From Pseudomonas japonica (GTDB taxonomy: Bacteria; Pseudomonadota; Gammaproteobacteria; Pseudomonadales; Pseudomonadaceae), in assembly GCF_013522925.1 (NCBI RefSeq), contig NZ_JAAMQU010000001.1, positions 248,001 through 312,000 on the forward strand: DNA of 64,000 nt. Reading direction: 5' to 3'. This document shows, one piece after another, positions 49,207 through 58,027 of this stretch. A model generated the notes under the pieces. That model had not been told where the DNA came from. It saw nothing but the letters and a program-made list of their open reading frames with translations, and made no database searches. How positions within the stretch are numbered: position 1 is the first letter of the stretch; every line of letters begins with the position of its first letter. Both the position numbers and the translations under genes were made by a program.

Positions 49207-49521
49207 GTGAACATCCTGAAGGGCCAGGGGCCCTGGGTGCAATGGGCGGCACGCACGGCAAGGTCGATCAGCCACAGTGACGATGGCTTGCGAAGCGAGG
49301 TCACGGCCCCGGTGTCGAACCGCAAGGGCCGAGGGAGGCACAACGCCGCTGGAGGCGGCCCGGGCTGTTATAAAGTCAATATGTGACAGGCACATGACAG
49401 CCGTGGTTGATGGAAACAGAACGCATACCGCCCGGAATGTTCACGTCGAGACACATATCGACACTTTCATGAATTTCTCTTAAGCGTTAGGCTGCGCGTT
49501 CATTTCGCCAGCATCTTGAAA
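49207..49521. other. Divergent intergenic region ppk / dedA
   Basis: It holds the ppk leader and Pho-box promoter (49367-49400) on the minus strand. On the plus strand the 120 bases before dedA show no strong promoter or ribosome-binding site that I can name. No gene seen. Confidence 0.5.
49367..49400 (-). promoter_or_regulatory. PhoB box and -10 of ppk
   Basis: On the minus strand: CTGTCAT (49400-49394), four bases, CTGTCAC (49389-49383), the two 7-bp direct repeats of a Pho box, 18 bases in all. A -10 TATAAC (49372-49367) follows 10 bases later, the spacing of PhoB-dependent promoters in which the box replaces the -35. The transcript would start near 49360, giving a leader of about 155 bases. 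Confidence 0.75.
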
Positions 49522-50124
49522 ATGCTCCATCAATTTCTCAACGATTTCGGTTACCTGGCCCTGTTCCTGGGGACCTTCTTCGAAGGCGAAACCATCCTGG
49601 TGCTCGCGGGATTTCTCGCGTTCCGTGGGTACATGGATATCAACCTGGTGATGGTGGTGGCATTCTTCGGGAGCTACGCCGGCGATCAGCTGTGGTACTT
49701 CCTCGGCCGCCGCCATGGCAGGCGGTTGCTGGCGCGCAAGCCGCGCTGGCAGACCATGGGCGACCGCGCGCTCGAGCACATTCGCAAGCACCCCGACCTG
49801 TGGGTACTCTCCTTCCGCTTCGTTTACGGGCTGCGCACGGTCATGCCGGTCGCGATCGGCCTGTCGGGCTACCCGCCTCGTCGGTACCTGTTGCTCAACG
49901 GCATTGGCGCGATGGTATGGGCCATCGCTCTCGGCCAGGCGGCCTATCATTTCGGCTCCGTGCTCGAGGGGCTGCTCGGCAACGTGAAGAAGTACGAGCT
50001 ATGGGTGCTGGGTGGTCTGCTGCTGCTGGGCGTGGTGCTGTGGATCAGCCGCCGCATCAAGGCGGCACGTATCGCTCGCAAGGCGGAAGAAGCCTCCAGG
50101 CTGCCCGGCCCACCCCCGCAGTGA
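49522..50124 (+). CDS. DedA family membrane protein
   Basis: 200 residues from ATG 49522 (a TTG two codons earlier is possible). It has the DedA/SNARE-associated signature: FLGTFFEGETILVLAGFLAF, GDQLWYFLGRRHGRR, then FRFVYGLRTVMPVAIGLSG and GAMVWAI. Such proteins are needed for undecaprenyl-phosphate or lipid recycling and for proton-motive-force stability, and affect polymyxin tolerance in several bacteria. About five membrane segments. It is followed by elbB in the same direction. Confidence 0.9.
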   Translation: MLHQFLNDFGYLALFLGTFFEGETILVLAGFLAFRGYMDINLVMVVAFFGSYAGDQLWYFLGRRHGRRLLARKPRWQTMGDRALEHIRKHPDLWVLSFRFVYGLRTVMPVAIGLSGYPPRRYLLLNGIGAMVWAIALGQAAYHFGSVLEGLLGNVKKYELWVLGGLLLLGVVLWISRRIKAARIARKAEEASRLPGPPPQ

Positions 50125-50178
50125 ACACTGGCGCCGCCCTGCACTCACACTGATACAGGTCGACAAGAGGGCCCTGCA

Positions 50179-50841
50179 ATGGCCACGCGGGTTGCGGTGA
50201 TACTTTCAGGTTGTGGCTTTCAGGACGGTGCGGAAATCCATGAAAGCGTGCTGGCGCTGCTGAGGCTGGACCAGCTCGGTTGCGAGGTTCAGTGCTTTGC
50301 ACCGGATATCGAGTTCGACGTAGTCGATCACCTCTCAGGCCAGCCGACCGGTGAGCGTCGGCGAGTGCTGGTGGAGGCGGCGCGAATCGCCCGCGGCAAC
50401 ATCAAGCCCCTTTCCGAAGCGCAGGTACAGGCGTTCGATGCCTTGGTGATCCCTGGCGGATTCGGCTCTGCCCTTAACCTCTCCAACTTTGCGACCCAAG
50501 GGGCGCAATGCACCCTTGACCCGCACCTGCTGGCCTTCGCCGAAGCGTTCGCCGAGGAGCGCAAACCCGTAGGGCTCATCTGCATCACCCCCGCCCTGGC
50601 GGCGAAGATCTATGGCCCCACGGTGGTCTGCAGCATCGGTACCGACGCCGGGACGGCCGCGACTATCGAGAAAATGGGGGCCACCCACGTGCCTTGTGCA
50701 GTGGACGCGATCGTGGAGGACGAACATCGCCGCCTGGTGTGCACCCCTGCCTACATGAGCGCCAGGTCTATCGCCGAAGCGGCCGCAGGCATCAATGCGC
50801 TGGTGGAGCGAGTGGTTGAGCTGGCCGCCACGCCGCTGTAA
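50179..50841 (+). CDS. elbB: ElbB-type DJ-1/PfpI glyoxalase
   Basis: 220 residues. DJ-1/PfpI fold: VAVILSGCGFQDGAEIHES at the start, the acid residue in DALVIPGGFGSALNLSNF, and the nucleophile elbow GLICITPALA with Cys. E. coli ElbB has weak glyoxalase activity and was linked to isoprenoid yield. Its stop is immediately next to the stop of the convergent LysE gene (50841/50842). Confidence 0.92.
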   Translation: MATRVAVILSGCGFQDGAEIHESVLALLRLDQLGCEVQCFAPDIEFDVVDHLSGQPTGERRRVLVEAARIARGNIKPLSEAQVQAFDALVIPGGFGSALNLSNFATQGAQCTLDPHLLAFAEAFAEERKPVGLICITPALAAKIYGPTVVCSIGTDAGTAATIEKMGATHVPCAVDAIVEDEHRRLVCTPAYMSARSIAEAAAGINALVERVVELAATPL

Positions 50842-51474
50842 TTACAGCGGTGCGCGCCGCAACGTGGCCAGAAAGGTCGCCGCACCCACGAACAGCCCGG
50901 CAAAGGTACGGTTGAGCCGTTGCTGCTGTCGAGGGCTGCGCAGCAGGCGCAATACCTTCGAGGCCAGGCCTGTATAGCCTGCCATCACGATCAGGTCCAC
51001 GGTGACCATGGTGGCGCCGATAATCAGGTATTGCATGAGCAAGGGCGCGTGAGGGTCGATGAATTGCGGCAGTACCGCCAGCATGAACACCAACGCCTTG
51101 GGGTTGCTCACGTTCACCAGAAACCCACGCGTCACCAGGCCGAGGCGGGAGCCACCGACAGCTGGGGTGGCAGCGTCCTGCATCTCCATTGGCAGGGCGC
51201 GCCATTGCCGAATGGCGAGGTACAACAGGTAGAACACGCCGAACCACTTGATCACCGTGAACGCGGTGGCCGAAGCCGCAAGAATGGCGCCTACGCCGGC
51301 GGCTACCACGGCGATCTGCAGTGCCAGGCCTAATTGCAGGCCCAGCGCGTTCCAATAGCCTCTGCCAAAGCCGTAACGCAGCCCGGAAGACATGGAAGCG
51401 ATCGCACCTGCCCCCGGTGACAGGCTGATGATCCAACTCGCCGCCAGGAAGGCCAGCCATGTATTCCATGCCAT
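50842..51474 (-). CDS. LysE family amino-acid exporter
   Basis: 210 residues from ATG 51474; a longer frame adds 12 residues. Six hydrophobic segments; family motif WIISLSPGAGAIASMSSGLRYG near the N-terminus, LGLQLGLALQIAVVAAGVGA and FLVNVSNPKALVFMLAVLPQFI. It exports amino acids or homoserine-lactone-like solutes (RhtB type); the substrate is unknown. Confidence 0.9.
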   Translation of the reverse strand: MAWNTWLAFLAASWIISLSPGAGAIASMSSGLRYGFGRGYWNALGLQLGLALQIAVVAAGVGAILAASATAFTVIKWFGVFYLLYLAIRQWRALPMEMQDAATPAVGGSRLGLVTRGFLVNVSNPKALVFMLAVLPQFIDPHAPLLMQYLIIGATMVTVDLIVMAGYTGLASKVLRLLRSPRQQQRLNRTFAGLFVGAATFLATLRRAPL

Positions 51475-51535
51475 GAAGTGCTCCTCGTTGTGTGACCCAC
51501 CGTATGGCATAGCCGCGTTCGCTTGCAGTGTACGG

Positions 51536-53446
51536 CTAGCCCAGGCGTTCCAGTTCGGCTTGCATGTTTTCCAGCAGCTCCAGCGCCGTCATCCAGCGCT
51601 CTTCCAGCGAGCTTTCTTCGACCTTGAGCGCTGCCTGGCGAGCAAGCAGGTCTTTGAGCTCATCCTTTTTCGCAGCCTCGTAGAGGCCGCCGTCACCCAG
51701 CCGGGTTTCAATCCGGGCGAGCTCTTCATGCACCTTGCCCAGGTGGGCTTCGAGCCTCTCGGCTTCGCGCTTGTGAGGTGCCAACTGCTGACGCAACGCA
51801 GCGGCGGCTTGACGCTGGGCCTTTTTGTCGGTGCGCTCGCCATTGGCCGCCGGCGTGGTGGCCGGGGCGTTACGCTGACGATAGTCCACCAGCCAGCGCG
51901 CGTAGTCGTCCAGGTCCCCATCAAAGGGCTCCACGCGGCCCTCGGCAACCAGCAGGAAGTTATCCGTGGTGCTCTTGAGCAGGTGCCTGTCGTGGGACAC
52001 CACCAGCACAGCCCCGCCGAACTCCTGCAGGGCCATGGTCAGTGCCAGGCGCATTTCAAGGTCCAGGTGGTTGGTGGGCTCATCGAGCAGCAGCAGGTTC
52101 GGCCGCCCCCAGGCGATCAACGCCAGGGCAAGGCGAGCCTTTTCTCCGCCAGAGAAATTGAGCACGGGCTCGTCGATTCGAGCGCCACGGAAGTCGAAGC
52201 CGCCGAGGAAGTCCTTCAGCGTTTGCTCGCGCTCACTGGGCGCGAGCCGCTGCAAATGCAACAACGGGCTGGCCTTGCCGTCCAGCGAGTCGAGCTGATG
52301 CTGGGCAAAGTAACCGACCTCGAGGTTCTCACCCTGCCGCAAGGCGCCCGCCAGCGGTTCCAACTCACCGGCGAGGTTCTTGATCAGCGTCGACTTGCCG
52401 GCCCCGTTCGGGCCCAGCAGGCCGATCCGGGCGCCTGGGGTGAGCTGTAGCTTCACCTTCTCCAGCACAACCTTGCTGCCATAGCCCAGCTTGGCCTCGG
52501 ACATATCCAGCAAAGGGCTGGACAGCTTGTGCGCTTCGCGGAACACGAACTCGAAGGGCGAATCCACATGGGCCGCGGAGATCTCCTCCATGCGCTCCAG
52601 CGCCTTGATCCGGCTTTGTGCCTGGCGGGCCTTGGTAGCCTGGGCCTTGAAGCGGGCGATGTACTTTTCCATGTGGGCGCGGCGCGCCTGCTGCTTCTCG
52701 TACACCTGTTGCTGCTGGGCAAGCCGCTCGGCGCGGGCCCGCTCGAACGCGGTATAGCCGCCGCGGTAAAGCACCAGCTTGCGCTGGTCCACGTGGGCGA
52801 TGTGGTCGACCACGGCATCGAGAAAATCCCGGTCGTGGGAGATGAGCAGTAGCGTACCGGGGTAGCCTTTGAGCCAGTCCTCCAGCCACAGGATGGCATC
52901 CAGATCCAAGTGGTTGGTGGGCTCATCCAGCAGCAGCAGATCGGACGGGCACATCAGCGCCTGAGCCAGGTTGAGGCGCATGCGCCAGCCGCCGGAGAAA
53001 TCGCCGACAGGCAGGTCCATCTGAGCATTGGTGAAGCCAAGGCCGGCCAGCAGCTTGCGCGCGCGGGCATCCGCCGTGTAGCCATCGGCGGCGTCCAGTT
53101 CGGAATGCAGGCGGGCCAGCGCGGCCCCGTCGTGAGCTGCCTCGGCAGTGACCAGCTCGGCCTGGATGGCTCGCAGGCGCTGGTCCCCATCCAGTACATA
53201 GTCCACCGCCACACGTTCGAGCGTATCGACTTCCTGGCGCATGTGGGCAATGCGCCAGTCCGGCGGCAGGTCGCACGCGCCGGCGTCCGGCGTGAGTTCG
53301 CCGCGCAGCAAGGCGAACAAGCTGGATTTGCCGGCGCCGTTGGCACCGATGAGGCCGGCTTTCTGGCCGGCGTGCAGGGTGAGCTCAGCGTCTTCTAGCA
53401 GACGCTGCGGGCCACGCTGTAAAGTGAGGTTCTGGATTCGGATCAT
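51536..53446 (-). CDS. ABC-F family ATPase (YheS/Uup type)
   Basis: 636 residues with two ABC cassettes and no membrane part. Walker A GANGAGKSSLFALL (about 35-48) and GPNGAGKSTLIKNL (about 345-358); signatures FSGGWRMRLNLAQAL and FSGGEKARLALALIA; between them the long linker with basic residues (MEKYIARFKAQATKARQAQ). A C-terminal coiled coil (about 560-636) follows an extension typical of YheS/Uup. ABC-F proteins act on the ribosome to relieve stalled elongation. Divergent from the TIGR02444-type gene. Confidence 0.92.
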   Translation of the reverse strand: MIRIQNLTLQRGPQRLLEDAELTLHAGQKAGLIGANGAGKSSLFALLRGELTPDAGACDLPPDWRIAHMRQEVDTLERVAVDYVLDGDQRLRAIQAELVTAEAAHDGAALARLHSELDAADGYTADARARKLLAGLGFTNAQMDLPVGDFSGGWRMRLNLAQALMCPSDLLLLDEPTNHLDLDAILWLEDWLKGYPGTLLLISHDRDFLDAVVDHIAHVDQRKLVLYRGGYTAFERARAERLAQQQQVYEKQQARRAHMEKYIARFKAQATKARQAQSRIKALERMEEISAAHVDSPFEFVFREAHKLSSPLLDMSEAKLGYGSKVVLEKVKLQLTPGARIGLLGPNGAGKSTLIKNLAGELEPLAGALRQGENLEVGYFAQHQLDSLDGKASPLLHLQRLAPSEREQTLKDFLGGFDFRGARIDEPVLNFSGGEKARLALALIAWGRPNLLLLDEPTNHLDLEMRLALTMALQEFGGAVLVVSHDRHLLKSTTDNFLLVAEGRVEPFDGDLDDYARWLVDYRQRNAPATTPAANGERTDKKAQRQAAAALRQQLAPHKREAERLEAHLGKVHEELARIETRLGDGGLYEAAKKDELKDLLARQAALKVEESSLEERWMTALELLENMQAELERLG

Positions 53447-53495
53447 AATGGCGGCGGAGTTTACCAGCTTCGCCGTCCACTGGCGTGGGGGCTCG

Positions 53496-53942
53496 ATGCA
53501 AGATGATCTGTGGCGGTATGCCTGCGAGCTTTACGCCCGGCCCGGGGTGGAAGCCGCCTGCCTGCAAGCGCAGGCCAAGGGGGCAGATGTCTGTGTGGCG
53601 CTGTGTGCGTTGTGGCTCGAAGCACAGGGCGTCGAGTGGTCCGCGCCCCGGGGGGCTTGCCTGCAGGCAACCGCCGAAGCCTGGTCGGGGACTGTCATTG
53701 CACCACTGCGCACGCTACGCCAGCAATGGCGCAGCGCTGCGCTTGCCGACCCGGCACTGGCCCACCTGCGAGAAAGCGTAAAGCGCCTGGAACTCGAAGC
53801 CGAACAGGCGCTGCTTGAACGCCTGGAAAAAACGGCAGGGGGGTGGCCACCTCAGCGCGCTACCGAGCCGCGCTGGGTTGACTGGGCCGTGGCCGATACA
53901 AACGCGCGGCTAGCCCTGCGCGCAGCCGCCACCGAAGGTTAG
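53496..53942 (+). CDS. TIGR02444 family protein
   Basis: 148 residues from ATG 53496, preceded by a GGGGG Shine-Dalgarno-like run; an ATG at 53448 is also in frame but lies two bases from the start of the divergent ABC-F gene. The opening DDLWRYACELYARPGVEAACL is the family hallmark, with a helical remainder (VIAPLRTLRQQWR). Function unknown; it is a conserved neighbour of the ABC-F and algP genes in Pseudomonas. Confidence 0.85.
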   Translation: MQDDLWRYACELYARPGVEAACLQAQAKGADVCVALCALWLEAQGVEWSAPRGACLQATAEAWSGTVIAPLRTLRQQWRSAALADPALAHLRESVKRLELEAEQALLERLEKTAGGWPPQRATEPRWVDWAVADTNARLALRAAATEG

Positions 53943-54664
53943 GATGCGCTGGAGGGCGCAGCTGCGCCGTTCACTGGCGTTTCGGCAGGCGCGCTACCTT
54001 TGGCGGGCACAGCTTTGGCGGTACGCGGCTTACGAGGGGCGCGCTGGGGGGCTGGCGCGGCCAGAGCATCCACACTGCTGGCAACTGCCTTGGCCAGTGG
54101 CGCCTTGCGGCTTGAGGGTTTGCGGGTAGCAGGTTTGGTAGTAGCCGCTTCTGGCTCCAGGGCCAGCAACACAGGCGCGGCGGGCTTTCGCGCAGCGCTT
54201 GCGCGTGAGGTGGCCGCCCTCGCGGTTGCCGGCTTGCGTACCGGCTTGGCTGCAACAGCCTCGCTGCGCTGATCCAGGGCCTTGCCGGCGGCCTCGCGTA
54301 CCTTGCCCACTCCCTGCACCAACGCCAGGCCGGCTTGAATATCGTTCTTGAGCTGGCCTATGTACTGGCGGGTTTCGGCCTGCCGCTGCTGAAGGGCGTC
54401 CAGCGATTGCTCGAGCTCCTTGGCATTGGCGCGGGCCTTGGCCTGAGCCTTCGATTTACCCTCGGCCGCTGCGGCTTCGATACGGGCTCGCTGTTTGTGC
54501 AGTTTTTCCTGCACTTTCACCCGTTGTTTTTCCAACTTGGCGAGAACCTTTTCGGCATCGGTAAGCGCTTGAGTGCATGCCTGCTCGAAGTGTTCGATCA
54601 GGCTTGCGGTCAATTGCTGGAGCAGGTGCAACGGGGTGCTTACAGGCTTCTTCTTGGCCGACAT
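53939..54664 (-). CDS. algP: AlgP-like histone H1-like protein
   Basis: 241 residues from ATG 54664; the N-terminal half is an acidic-basic coiled coil (LLQQLTASLIEHFEQACTQA, EKVLAKLEKQRVKVQEKL), and the second half is Ala/Lys/Pro-rich (KPATARAATSRASAARKPAA, then APRKPRTAKAVPAKG). P. aeruginosa AlgP has a long run of KPAA repeats and affects alginate genes; here KPA units are few and scattered, so the tail is short. It overlaps the upstream convergent gene by 4 bases. Position next to an FKBP and algQ supports the name. Confidence 0.85.
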   Translation of the reverse strand: MSAKKKPVSTPLHLLQQLTASLIEHFEQACTQALTDAEKVLAKLEKQRVKVQEKLHKQRARIEAAAAEGKSKAQAKARANAKELEQSLDALQQRQAETRQYIGQLKNDIQAGLALVQGVGKVREAAGKALDQRSEAVAAKPVRKPATARAATSRASAARKPAAPVLLALEPEAATTKPATRKPSSRKAPLAKAVASSVDALAAPAPQRAPRKPRTAKAVPAKGSAPAETPVNGAAAPSSAS

Positions 54665-54822
54665 GATTTTCCTCCTCGCTGAGTGGCCTTCCATGGTATG
54701 CCTAGCGCCGCCGGCTCGCTACCGCACCCGCATGAATTTGTGCAGGTGTCGCGCATGGCTATCGTGAGTTTGAAAGGTTGCACCCTGGCGGCGATAATCC
54801 ATGCTCAATTCGGGAGCTTTCA

Positions 54823-55488
54823 ATGTTGCGTTATTCGCTACTTACACTGAGCCTGGTCGCGCCGCTAAGCCTGGCCGAGGCGCCGGCCGTTTCCCCTCAC
54901 GACCTGGGTTACAGCCTGGGCGCCAGCATCGGCGAGCGCTTGCGCGACGATCAACCCGACGTGGACATCGAGGCATTGATCGAAGGGCTGCGCCAATCCT
55001 GGCGTGGCGAACCGCTAGCGCTGCAGCCCGAGCGTATCCGCCAGATCCTGGCCGACCATGAAGCCGCCCTCAGCGCACCCGCGCCCGGCCAGGGCTCGAA
55101 CGTGGAAGCCGCGCTGGCCGCAGAACGCCGCTTCATGGCCGCGGAGCGTGCAAAGGCAAATGTGCATGAGCTTTCGAATGGGGTGCTGTACAGCGAAATC
55201 AAGCCGGGTGACGGTGATAAACCCGGCCCCACCTCCAGGGTGGAGGTGGTGTATACCGGCCAGCTACCGGATGGGACTGTGTTCGACAAGAACGACCAGC
55301 CCCAGTGGTTCCGCCTGGACAGCGTGATCGACGGCTGGAAGATCGCCCTGCAGCAGATGCCCAAAGGCGCGCATTGGCGTGTGGTGGTTCCGTCCGACCA
55401 GGCTTACGGGGCTGAAGGCGCGGGCGAGTTGATTCCGCCCTACACGCCACTGGTGTTCGAAATCGAACTCCGTAACCTGGCCAACTGA
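54823..55488 (+). CDS. FKBP-type peptidyl-prolyl isomerase
   Basis: 221 residues from ATG 54823. A signal peptide (LLTLSLVAPLSLAEA) is followed by the FkpA-type N-terminal dimerisation helices (about 25-110, LGYSLGASIGERL) and an FKBP domain (about 120-221): VEVVYTGQLPDGTVFD, VIDGWKIALQQM, HWRVVVPSDQAYG. It is a periplasmic proline isomerase and chaperone. It sits between algP and algQ, as in P. aeruginosa. Confidence 0.92.
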   Translation: MLRYSLLTLSLVAPLSLAEAPAVSPHDLGYSLGASIGERLRDDQPDVDIEALIEGLRQSWRGEPLALQPERIRQILADHEAALSAPAPGQGSNVEAALAAERRFMAAERAKANVHELSNGVLYSEIKPGDGDKPGPTSRVEVVYTGQLPDGTVFDKNDQPQWFRLDSVIDGWKIALQQMPKGAHWRVVVPSDQAYGAEGAGELIPPYTPLVFEIELRNLAN

Positions 55489-55489
55489 T

Positions 55490-55960
55490 TCAGGCCTGTG
55501 CCGCTTCCTCACGGTGCGCGTTATGGAGGACTTCGATGAGGCAGTCTTCCAGCTCGAACCGTTCGTGTAGCGTGCCGCCAAGCTCCTTGAGGCGCGCGGA
55601 CAGGTCTGCGAAATCGGTGCAGTCGCCCTTGTCGCAGTGGTCGTTGAACTTCAGGCAGCCTTCTGTGAGTACATCCAGCCGAGGGCAGATCTGCTCTGCG
55701 AGTTCGAGGCCGCGATCGTCCCCGAACGCCTTGGCTTCCTGGGTGAGCTGCTCGTATACGCCAAAGTGCCCGGCGGACACGTAGTCGACCAGAATCCCGC
55801 AAAAATCCTGCAGGCCGGAGCGTCGCAGACGCCCTTCCTCGGAAGCTTCCTCGATAGCGCCGAAGGCCTTGATCAGATGTTGGCGATCTTGCAGCCAACG
55901 ATCGATGATCAGGTGGACTCCACCCCAACGTTCCTGAGCATTCTGACAACTTTCCAGCAT
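55490..55960 (-). CDS. algQ: Anti-sigma factor AlgQ (Rsd family)
   Basis: 156 residues. Rsd/AlgQ proteins bind sigma-70 and free RNA polymerase for other sigma factors; in P. aeruginosa AlgQ influences alginate and pyoverdine genes. The sequence [18 protein letters not shown] and [19 protein letters not shown] matches the four-helix bundle of the family. It converges on the FKBP gene (gap of one base) and lies after dsbH on the same strand. Confidence 0.94.
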   Translation of the reverse strand: MLESCQNAQERWGGVHLIIDRWLQDRQHLIKAFGAIEEASEEGRLRRSGLQDFCGILVDYVSAGHFGVYEQLTQEAKAFGDDRGLELAEQICPRLDVLTEGCLKFNDHCDKGDCTDFADLSARLKELGGTLHERFELEDCLIEVLHNAHREEAAQA

Positions 55961-56158
55961 GGTCTGTTCTTCCCTTGAGGTTCACGTTGAAGACGGAACG
56001 CAAACCAGCCAATGGCCAGCGAAACAGCACTGTACGATTCATCCGGTGTAGCAAAGGGCCACGTTCCGGTGCGTTTAACGAGATTATGCCCCCGCGCCTG
56101 AAGCTTCAAGGCATGGCGACATGTTCTACATACCAGTGTTGTTTCCCGGCAAGGCTGG

Positions 56159-56647
56159 TCAGCGCTGGAACAATTGCGCAGCGATAATGACCGCGAGCCC
56201 CGCAAAGGTCAGGAGGCTCCATTCGGGCAGGCTCATATCCAGCAGCGTCCAGTTGATGATGGCGCAGTCAGGAGTGCCCAACACCAACATCTTCACTGTT
56301 TCGAGCAGAGCCTCAGACTTGCCGAGTAGCAAAAGGTTCGCCGATGGACACACGTGTAATGGCAGCGGGTTCGATTGCAGCCAGAGCTGCCGGATGGCCG
56401 AGGCCGCCCCTGAAGCGGTGAGCAGCAATAGACTGATGCAATAGAGCCGGTTTACGCGCAGGCCCGGCCGGTGCCACCAGGCCACTGCATTGACGATTGC
56501 AATCAAAAACAGCAGGCCATGCTGTACAAACCGGAGTGGACAGGGCCGCAAGGCGACAACTTTTTCGATGTGAACCGCCGCGCTCAGTGCAAGCATGGCC
56601 AGCATGAAGGCCAACACGAACAGATGACGCGAGCGGGCCAGAGGCAT
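56159..56647 (-). CDS. dsbH: DsbB-type disulfide bond formation protein (DsbH), degenerate first Cys pair
   Basis: 162 residues from ATG 56647; the longer frame covers intergenic DNA. Four membrane helices as in DsbB, with periplasmic Cys residues in HVCPS and TPDCA that correspond to the second DsbB pair. The first pair, normally CxxC followed by an Arg that binds quinone, reads here RPCPLRFVQHG, so the second Cys is Arg and QR is QH. DsbB reoxidises DsbA with ubiquinone; with three Cys this version may not do so in the usual way. Family placement is good, activity doubtful. Confidence 0.85.
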   Translation of the reverse strand: MPLARSRHLFVLAFMLAMLALSAAVHIEKVVALRPCPLRFVQHGLLFLIAIVNAVAWWHRPGLRVNRLYCISLLLLTASGAASAIRQLWLQSNPLPLHVCPSANLLLLGKSEALLETVKMLVLGTPDCAIINWTLLDMSLPEWSLLTFAGLAVIIAAQLFQR

Positions 56648-56732
56648 GGGTAATCCAGATACGCGATTAACAGGCAACCACGTTAGTGGAAAGGCCTGCG
56701 CGCTTTCAAGAAGGGGTAGCCAAGAAGTAATC

Positions 56733-56760
56733 TGAAAAGAGGCAGGGCGCCCAACCCTGC
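56733..56760 (-). terminator. Terminator of the hemC-hemD-hemX-hemY operon
   Basis: GCAGGG (56742-56747) and CCCTGC (56755-56760) pair with a 7-base loop; on the minus strand the hairpin is followed by CTCTTTTC. A second GC-rich hairpin (56762-56783) stands between it and the hemY stop. Confidence 0.55.
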
Positions 56761-56791
56761 GGGGCCCGGCCGAAGCCGGACCCGCCACTGT

Positions 56792-58027
56792 TTATGCGCC
56801 CACCGGGCCTGGAAGGGGCAACGCCAGCAAGCGCTCGTCAAGCAGCCCAAGGCCTTCCTGGAATAGCGCATTGCTGCGCTGGGTGTCACCCAGTTGGGCC
56901 AGCAGCCGCGCCAGTTCGGCACACGCCTCGGCATTGCGCTGCAGGCGTAGGCTGGCTTCCAGGTAATCACGGGCCTTACCCCATAGCCGCTCCTGCAGGC
57001 AGAGCCGCCCGAGCGTGAGCAGCAGGCTCGGGTCCTGCGGGTGATCCTTGAGCAGGCTTTCGGCGAACGCCAATGATTTGGCCGGCGCTTCGCCCGCTAC
57101 AAGGCCGTACAACCGCACCAGATGGCTGTCATAACCGCGCTTCAGCGCTGCGCGCAGGACAGTTTCAGCCTTGCCCGACGCGCCCAGCCGGCGCAAGCGC
57201 TCCGCATAGTTGAGCACCAGCGCGGGCTCTTGTCGCTGCTGCTGGCCCAATTGCTGCCACGCGCGGTCGAGTGCTGCTTCATCGCTACCCTGCCCTTCCA
57301 GATCTCCCAGCAGCAACCGCTCACCCACGGCGCGCTGTTCGAGCACCGCGATTTCTTCGTTGGCCATGACTTTGTGTTTGCGTAACGCGGGCAGCAGCCG
57401 AACCACGGCTGGCCACTCATTGCGCTGCACGCACAGCGCTGCCAGTTGGCGAAGTACCTGGGTATTGGCCGGATAGCGCTCGTGCATGACCTCGAGCGTC
57501 GCAAGGGCACCCGCAGAGTCGCCACGGTCGGCTTGCAGCTGGGCATGGGTAAGCGCGATTGCAAGTTCCGCCTTGGGCTGACGCTGCAACGCTTGTTCGA
57601 GCAGTGCATCGCTCTCTTCATGCAGGCCTTGCTCGTTCGCCGCACGGGCTGCACCCAGGTAATAGAACAGCGGATTGCGCTCGTTTTCAGCGGCCAGCTT
57701 CAAATGCTTCTGGGCACTGGCCCAACGGCCTTCAGCCAGATCCACCTGGCCGCGGGCGATGGCGGCCTGCAGCCTGCGCCTGCGATTACGGCGGGACCAT
57801 GGGTTTACCACCCCACCGGAGGTAGCGAGCAAGCGGACCAGGCTGGCAAGCAATATTGTGAGGAGGATCAGCCCCAGCACAGCCGCAAGCGTGGTCCACA
57901 AGCCAGACTCATAGCGGAACACATGGGGGTAGTCGATCAGCACGTACCCCGGGTGCAACGATATCCCCAGGCCGATCACAAGGGCCAGGGCAATCGTCAC
58001 GAAGAGCACCACATACAAGCGCTTCAT
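56792..58027 (-). CDS. hemY: HemY-type membrane protein of the heme operon
   Basis: 411 residues. Two N-terminal membrane helices (about 4-24 and 43-68) are followed by TPR-like helical repeats (YLGAARAANEQGLHEESDAL, QVLRQLAALCVQRNEW). This is the proteobacterial HemY, not the Gram-positive coproporphyrinogen oxidase; its exact role is unsettled. The start overlaps the hemX stop (ATGA). Last gene of the hem operon. Confidence 0.93.
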   Translation of the reverse strand: MKRLYVVLFVTIALALVIGLGISLHPGYVLIDYPHVFRYESGLWTTLAAVLGLILLTILLASLVRLLATSGGVVNPWSRRNRRRRLQAAIARGQVDLAEGRWASAQKHLKLAAENERNPLFYYLGAARAANEQGLHEESDALLEQALQRQPKAELAIALTHAQLQADRGDSAGALATLEVMHERYPANTQVLRQLAALCVQRNEWPAVVRLLPALRKHKVMANEEIAVLEQRAVGERLLLGDLEGQGSDEAALDRAWQQLGQQQRQEPALVLNYAERLRRLGASGKAETVLRAALKRGYDSHLVRLYGLVAGEAPAKSLAFAESLLKDHPQDPSLLLTLGRLCLQERLWGKARDYLEASLRLQRNAEACAELARLLAQLGDTQRSNALFQEGLGLLDERLLALPLPGPVGA

